From assembly GCA_018806915.1 (NCBI GenBank), contig JAGKQI010000105.1, forward strand, positions 2,604,001-2,668,000: a DNA stretch of 64,000 nucleotides, in the 5' to 3' direction. The notes beneath the pieces were generated by a model that had not been told where the DNA came from, ran no database searches, and saw only the letters and a program-made list of their open reading frames with translations. This document shows, piece after piece, positions 61,551 to 64,000 of the stretch. Position 1 is the stretch's first letter. Each line of letters begins with the position of its first letter. The position numbers and the translations under genes are program-made. This DNA comes from Phytophthora colocasiae. Taxonomy: Eukaryota; Oomycota; Peronosporomycetes; Peronosporales; Peronosporaceae.

Positions 61551-64000
61551 CTAGGAAAACGACGAACGTCGACGCATCCGCATCTGAAGACTGTTGAGAA
61601 CTGTACTGGCAGAAGCGGAATATCCACTATGTTTCGGGACCGGAGGCTGGTTCGGTACGTAGTTGAGCTCCTCTGCAGCTTGGAGATAATCGTCGATGGA
61701 GAACTCGTATTTGTGTAGATGTTGCATGACACAAGTGAGTGCTTTGCGTTTGCCACGATCCCCACCGCCGTATATCTCCACAATGTGACCCACTATGACT
61801 TCGAACTCTCCAAGTGTTGAACGCAATGCTGTTTCACTGCTAGAAGCTCCTCCATTTACATTGCCAAAACTACCAAAAGTGTGAGCTGCAAGTAACCCGC
61901 TGCGTTCTCGTGCCTGCTTGACGTCTTCCTGCACCAGTGAGTTTAGCTGCTTGACCGACGTGCGTTTGATGTGAGTGATCTTGTTGCGGAACTCTTGCAG
62001 GATGCTGTGCGCCATCTCCGGGTAATGTTGCGAAATCCGGTCGAGACCATTCAAGCTGAGGACGAAAAGACTCATGTACGTCTTCGCTCGAATACTCGCA
62101 GCCCTCTTGGAGCGTGTGAGCATGGCGATTTCACCGAAGTAGCTGCCCTCAAGAAGTGTTGCAACCACCTGTTCCTCGCTTGTACCCGCTTTGAAGACGA
62201 CTTCAGCTGCTCCTTTGACGAGGAAGTACATGTGACGACCTACTTGACCTTCTTTGAAGACGTACTCGCCTGGTGTACAGAATTCTGGATCCAAAATGCC
62301 CATGAGGTAGCTCACACAAGCGTCATCTTGAGTCGCGAAGAAGCTGATTTTACTCACGACGTCACGGTTCAAATGGAGCACGAGTTGGCTGCGAAGGTCG
62401 TCCGAGAGAGCAGAAAGGATCGTTTCTTCATTCTCGTCATCTCTTTGGAGTAAATAGTACTCGTAGTAGCGCCGAAGACGTTCTGCTAATGGCTGAGAGA
62501 TCCCCCGTTCGCGAAGATAAGCCTTCAGGTGGTCGATCCGTGTTCGGAAAGTGTCTGAAGCTTCATTCAGCTCCTCGACTACGCTGGATAATGTGCCTAC
62601 AACGTACGTGAATGTCGAAGCGCCGATCAAGACGCCAACTGACACGTACGCAACCTCAGCAACGCTGTGTGGTGGTGAATCCCCATAACCGACCGTTGTC
62701 ATCGTCGTCACAGACCAGTAAAGGAAGAAAACATACATGTCCCCATTCGAGTTTTGATCAACAGGAAAGAATGACCGAATTCCTGGACCTCCGTTCGCAC
62801 TTCGGGAAACACGAGCAACTAGAAAATATCCACAAGCCAAAACATGAGCGATGAAACTCACTCGAAACACCAGACGCACCACTCGAGCGAAGGTATGGTG
62901 AGTCGACAGCGTCGCCCCCAATGCTGTGGAGCTTTCCTCTCGCTGAAGTGTGTGGATAAACTTGAAAACTCGCGAGAGTTTTAGCATTCGAAGTGAATAA
63001 ACTAAAGCCCGAACCCAAGATCCAGCTCTAGAACTCTCCATGGATTCATTTAAGAAGGTAGCAATGACCGAAATGGGGAGAGCAGATATGAAATCCATCC
63101 AGAACCAGCCTCGTAGATACTCCCGCCATTTCGTACGTCGCTCCAAGACCGCTGTCTGGCCTTCACCAGGGAGATCTACGATGACAGCAGTACGTAAATT
63201 GATGAGGATGTCGAGGAAGAACACGACTTCCACTAAGATGTCCATACCGGAACTCAATGTGGAGCTGTCTTCCCCAAGAAAAGCTGCTTCGTAAGGGATC
63301 GCAAGTGCGCAGTATGCTAGAAGCGTCGAGGTGAAGACGTCCCAAGTGAGTTTGTACCAGTGGAACGGATTAATAGGCGTTGAGAGCTTCCACTTGATTT
63401 GTTGCCAATTGGACAAGGTGTTCACCGTCTTGTTGTCCTGAGAGAGAAGCCAGATCATGTTCATCTTCTCAGTGGCAGAGTTAAAGACTGAAATTCCCAT
63501 GGAAAGTTGCAAATCAAGAGCCTGAAGGACTGGGATAGGCAGGGATCGATAGCTTTGCAGTGTGCCATCGAGCAACACAGTCAGTGTAGGATACAAATTC
63601 TCGAGACCGGCGACACCGGACACAGGATCATTGTTCTGAGACACGATGAACACTCGATATCGTGCAAGGGTTTGCTCGAAGACGAGGTCATACATTGTAC
63701 TGCGCTCGTGGTGATAGTCGATCATCGCATGCTCCGCATCGGGAAATTCCTCAATAAGATGGTCAAAATCCTCTTTTGGCAGTGTGAACAGATCACTGGT
63801 GGCTTTCGCTGTGTAAGAGTTAGCATGGGGAGCATATTCCAGCAGTGAAACCTCTCCGAAAATGCTTCTCTCAGTGAGGATCTCAAGAACGACTACCCAG
63901 TCAGGATTTTCAGCAGGTGTTCGTCGAACTTCGATGATTCCAGAATTAAGGATGAACATTTCCGTCCCTACACAGCCTTCTCTGGCGAGGATGTCCCCTT
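61551..64000 (-). CDS. CNBD-type voltage-gated K+ channel, partial (5' part beyond right edge)
   Basis: Tetrameric plasma-membrane channel related to HCN/EAG/KAT. The frame runs off the window at 64000. The visible N-terminal part is itself a CNBD (EMFILNSGIIEVRRTP, SIFGEVSLLEYAPHANSY), followed by a linker, then a complete channel unit: S1 (HWYKLTWDVFTSTLLAYCAL), S2-S3 (VEVVFFLDILINLRTAVIVD), an S4-like RMLKLSRVFKFI, the pore with TTVGYGD, S6, C-linker and a second CNBD (PGEYVFKEGQVGRHMYFLVK, SYFGEIAMLTRSKRAASIRA). A leading CNBD suggests at least two channel units in one polypeptide. The second CNBD keeps the phosphate-binding Arg (RSKRAAS); the first does not have it clearly. C-terminal tail ends at 61551. 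Confidence 0.9.
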   Translation of the reverse strand, partial: GDILAREGCVGTEMFILNSGIIEVRRTPAENPDWVVVLEILTERSIFGEVSLLEYAPHANSYTAKATSDLFTLPKEDFDHLIEEFPDAEHAMIDYHHERSTMYDLVFEQTLARYRVFIVSQNNDPVSGVAGLENLYPTLTVLLDGTLQSYRSLPIPVLQALDLQLSMGISVFNSATEKMNMIWLLSQDNKTVNTLSNWQQIKWKLSTPINPFHWYKLTWDVFTSTLLAYCALAIPYEAAFLGEDSSTLSSGMDILVEVVFFLDILINLRTAVIVDLPGEGQTAVLERRTKWREYLRGWFWMDFISALPISVIATFLNESMESSRAGSWVRALVYSLRMLKLSRVFKFIHTLQREESSTALGATLSTHHTFARVVRLVFRVSFIAHVLACGYFLVARVSRSANGGPGIRSFFPVDQNSNGDMYVFFLYWSVTTMTTVGYGDSPPHSVAEVAYVSVGVLIGASTFTYVVGTLSSVVEELNEASDTFRTRIDHLKAYLRERGISQPLAERLRRYYEYYLLQRDDENEETILSALSDDLRSQLVLHLNRDVVSKISFFATQDDACVSYLMGILDPEFCTPGEYVFKEGQVGRHMYFLVKGAAEVVFKAGTSEEQVVATLLEGSYFGEIAMLTRSKRAASIRAKTYMSLFVLSLNGLDRISQHYPEMAHSILQEFRNKITHIKRTSVKQLNSLVQEDVKQARERSGLLAAHTFGSFGNVNGGASSSETALRSTLGEFEVIVGHIVEIYGGGDRGKRKALTCVMQHLHKYEFSIDDYLQAAEELNYVPNQPPVPKHSGYSASASTVLNSLQMRMRRRSSFS

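Overview
This window is nuclear DNA of an oomycete, most likely Phytophthora or a close relative. The evidence is the gene style and content. Introns are very short (about 60-85 bp) with GTACGT/GTAAGT-like donors. Neighbouring genes are often divergent and separated by 80-400 bp. The gene set includes centriolar STIL and a CNBD-type K+ channel. The transposon relics (hAT, pogo-like, CryptonS-like tyrosine recombinase) are of kinds I associate with Phytophthora genomes. The species cannot be fixed from sequence alone. No rRNA, tRNA, CRISPR array or recognisable RXLR/CRN effector was seen.

Layout. 1-1.3 kb: Gcn5-type acetyltransferase cut by the left edge. 1.4-4.3 kb: an element bounded by 37-bp inverted repeats that contains a decayed Crypton-like recombinase. 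4.6-6.6 kb: a small unknown gene and a DP transcription factor. 6.6-10.4 kb: repeat-rich DNA with a decayed hAT transposase. 10.6-14.3 kb: Mago nashi, Rab5, a small ORF and ORMDL. 15.3-20.5 kb: a transposon cluster. It consists of an internally deleted pogo-like element, then a nearly complete pogo-like element (TA target duplication, 26-bp TIRs) whose transposase is split by a 2.7-kb hAT element with its own TIRs and 7-bp target duplication. The cluster ends 127 bp before TRAPPC8.

20.7-64 kb is a dense housekeeping island: TRAPPC8, STIL, COPI-alpha, NF-YA, malonyl-CoA decarboxylase, PRP4, a PDZ/PA secretory protein, COQ3, a PHD-finger protein, an EH-PX-BAR sorting nexin, GID8, a LINES-like protein, an ankyrin/kinase-like protein, an unknown protein, an NCLX-type exchanger, an R3H DExH helicase, and a CNBD K+ channel cut by the right edge. 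Several genes belong to the same broad process of endomembrane traffic (Rab5, TRAPPC8, COPI-alpha, sorting nexin, ORMDL). That looks like ordinary eukaryotic gene mixing, not an operon.

Exon structures were built by hand from splice signals, reading-frame continuity and family alignment. Each multi-exon model listed sums to a whole number of codons without internal stops. The most interesting items are five. First, a malonyl-CoA decarboxylase fused to a cyclic-nucleotide-binding-type domain that still ends in the peroxisomal signal SKL. Second, a sorting nexin with an N-terminal EH domain. Third, a DExH helicase carrying R3H and UBZ-like zinc modules. Fourth, a tyrosine-recombinase relic inside pogo-style TIRs. 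Fifth, an ankyrin protein in which one exon equals one repeat.
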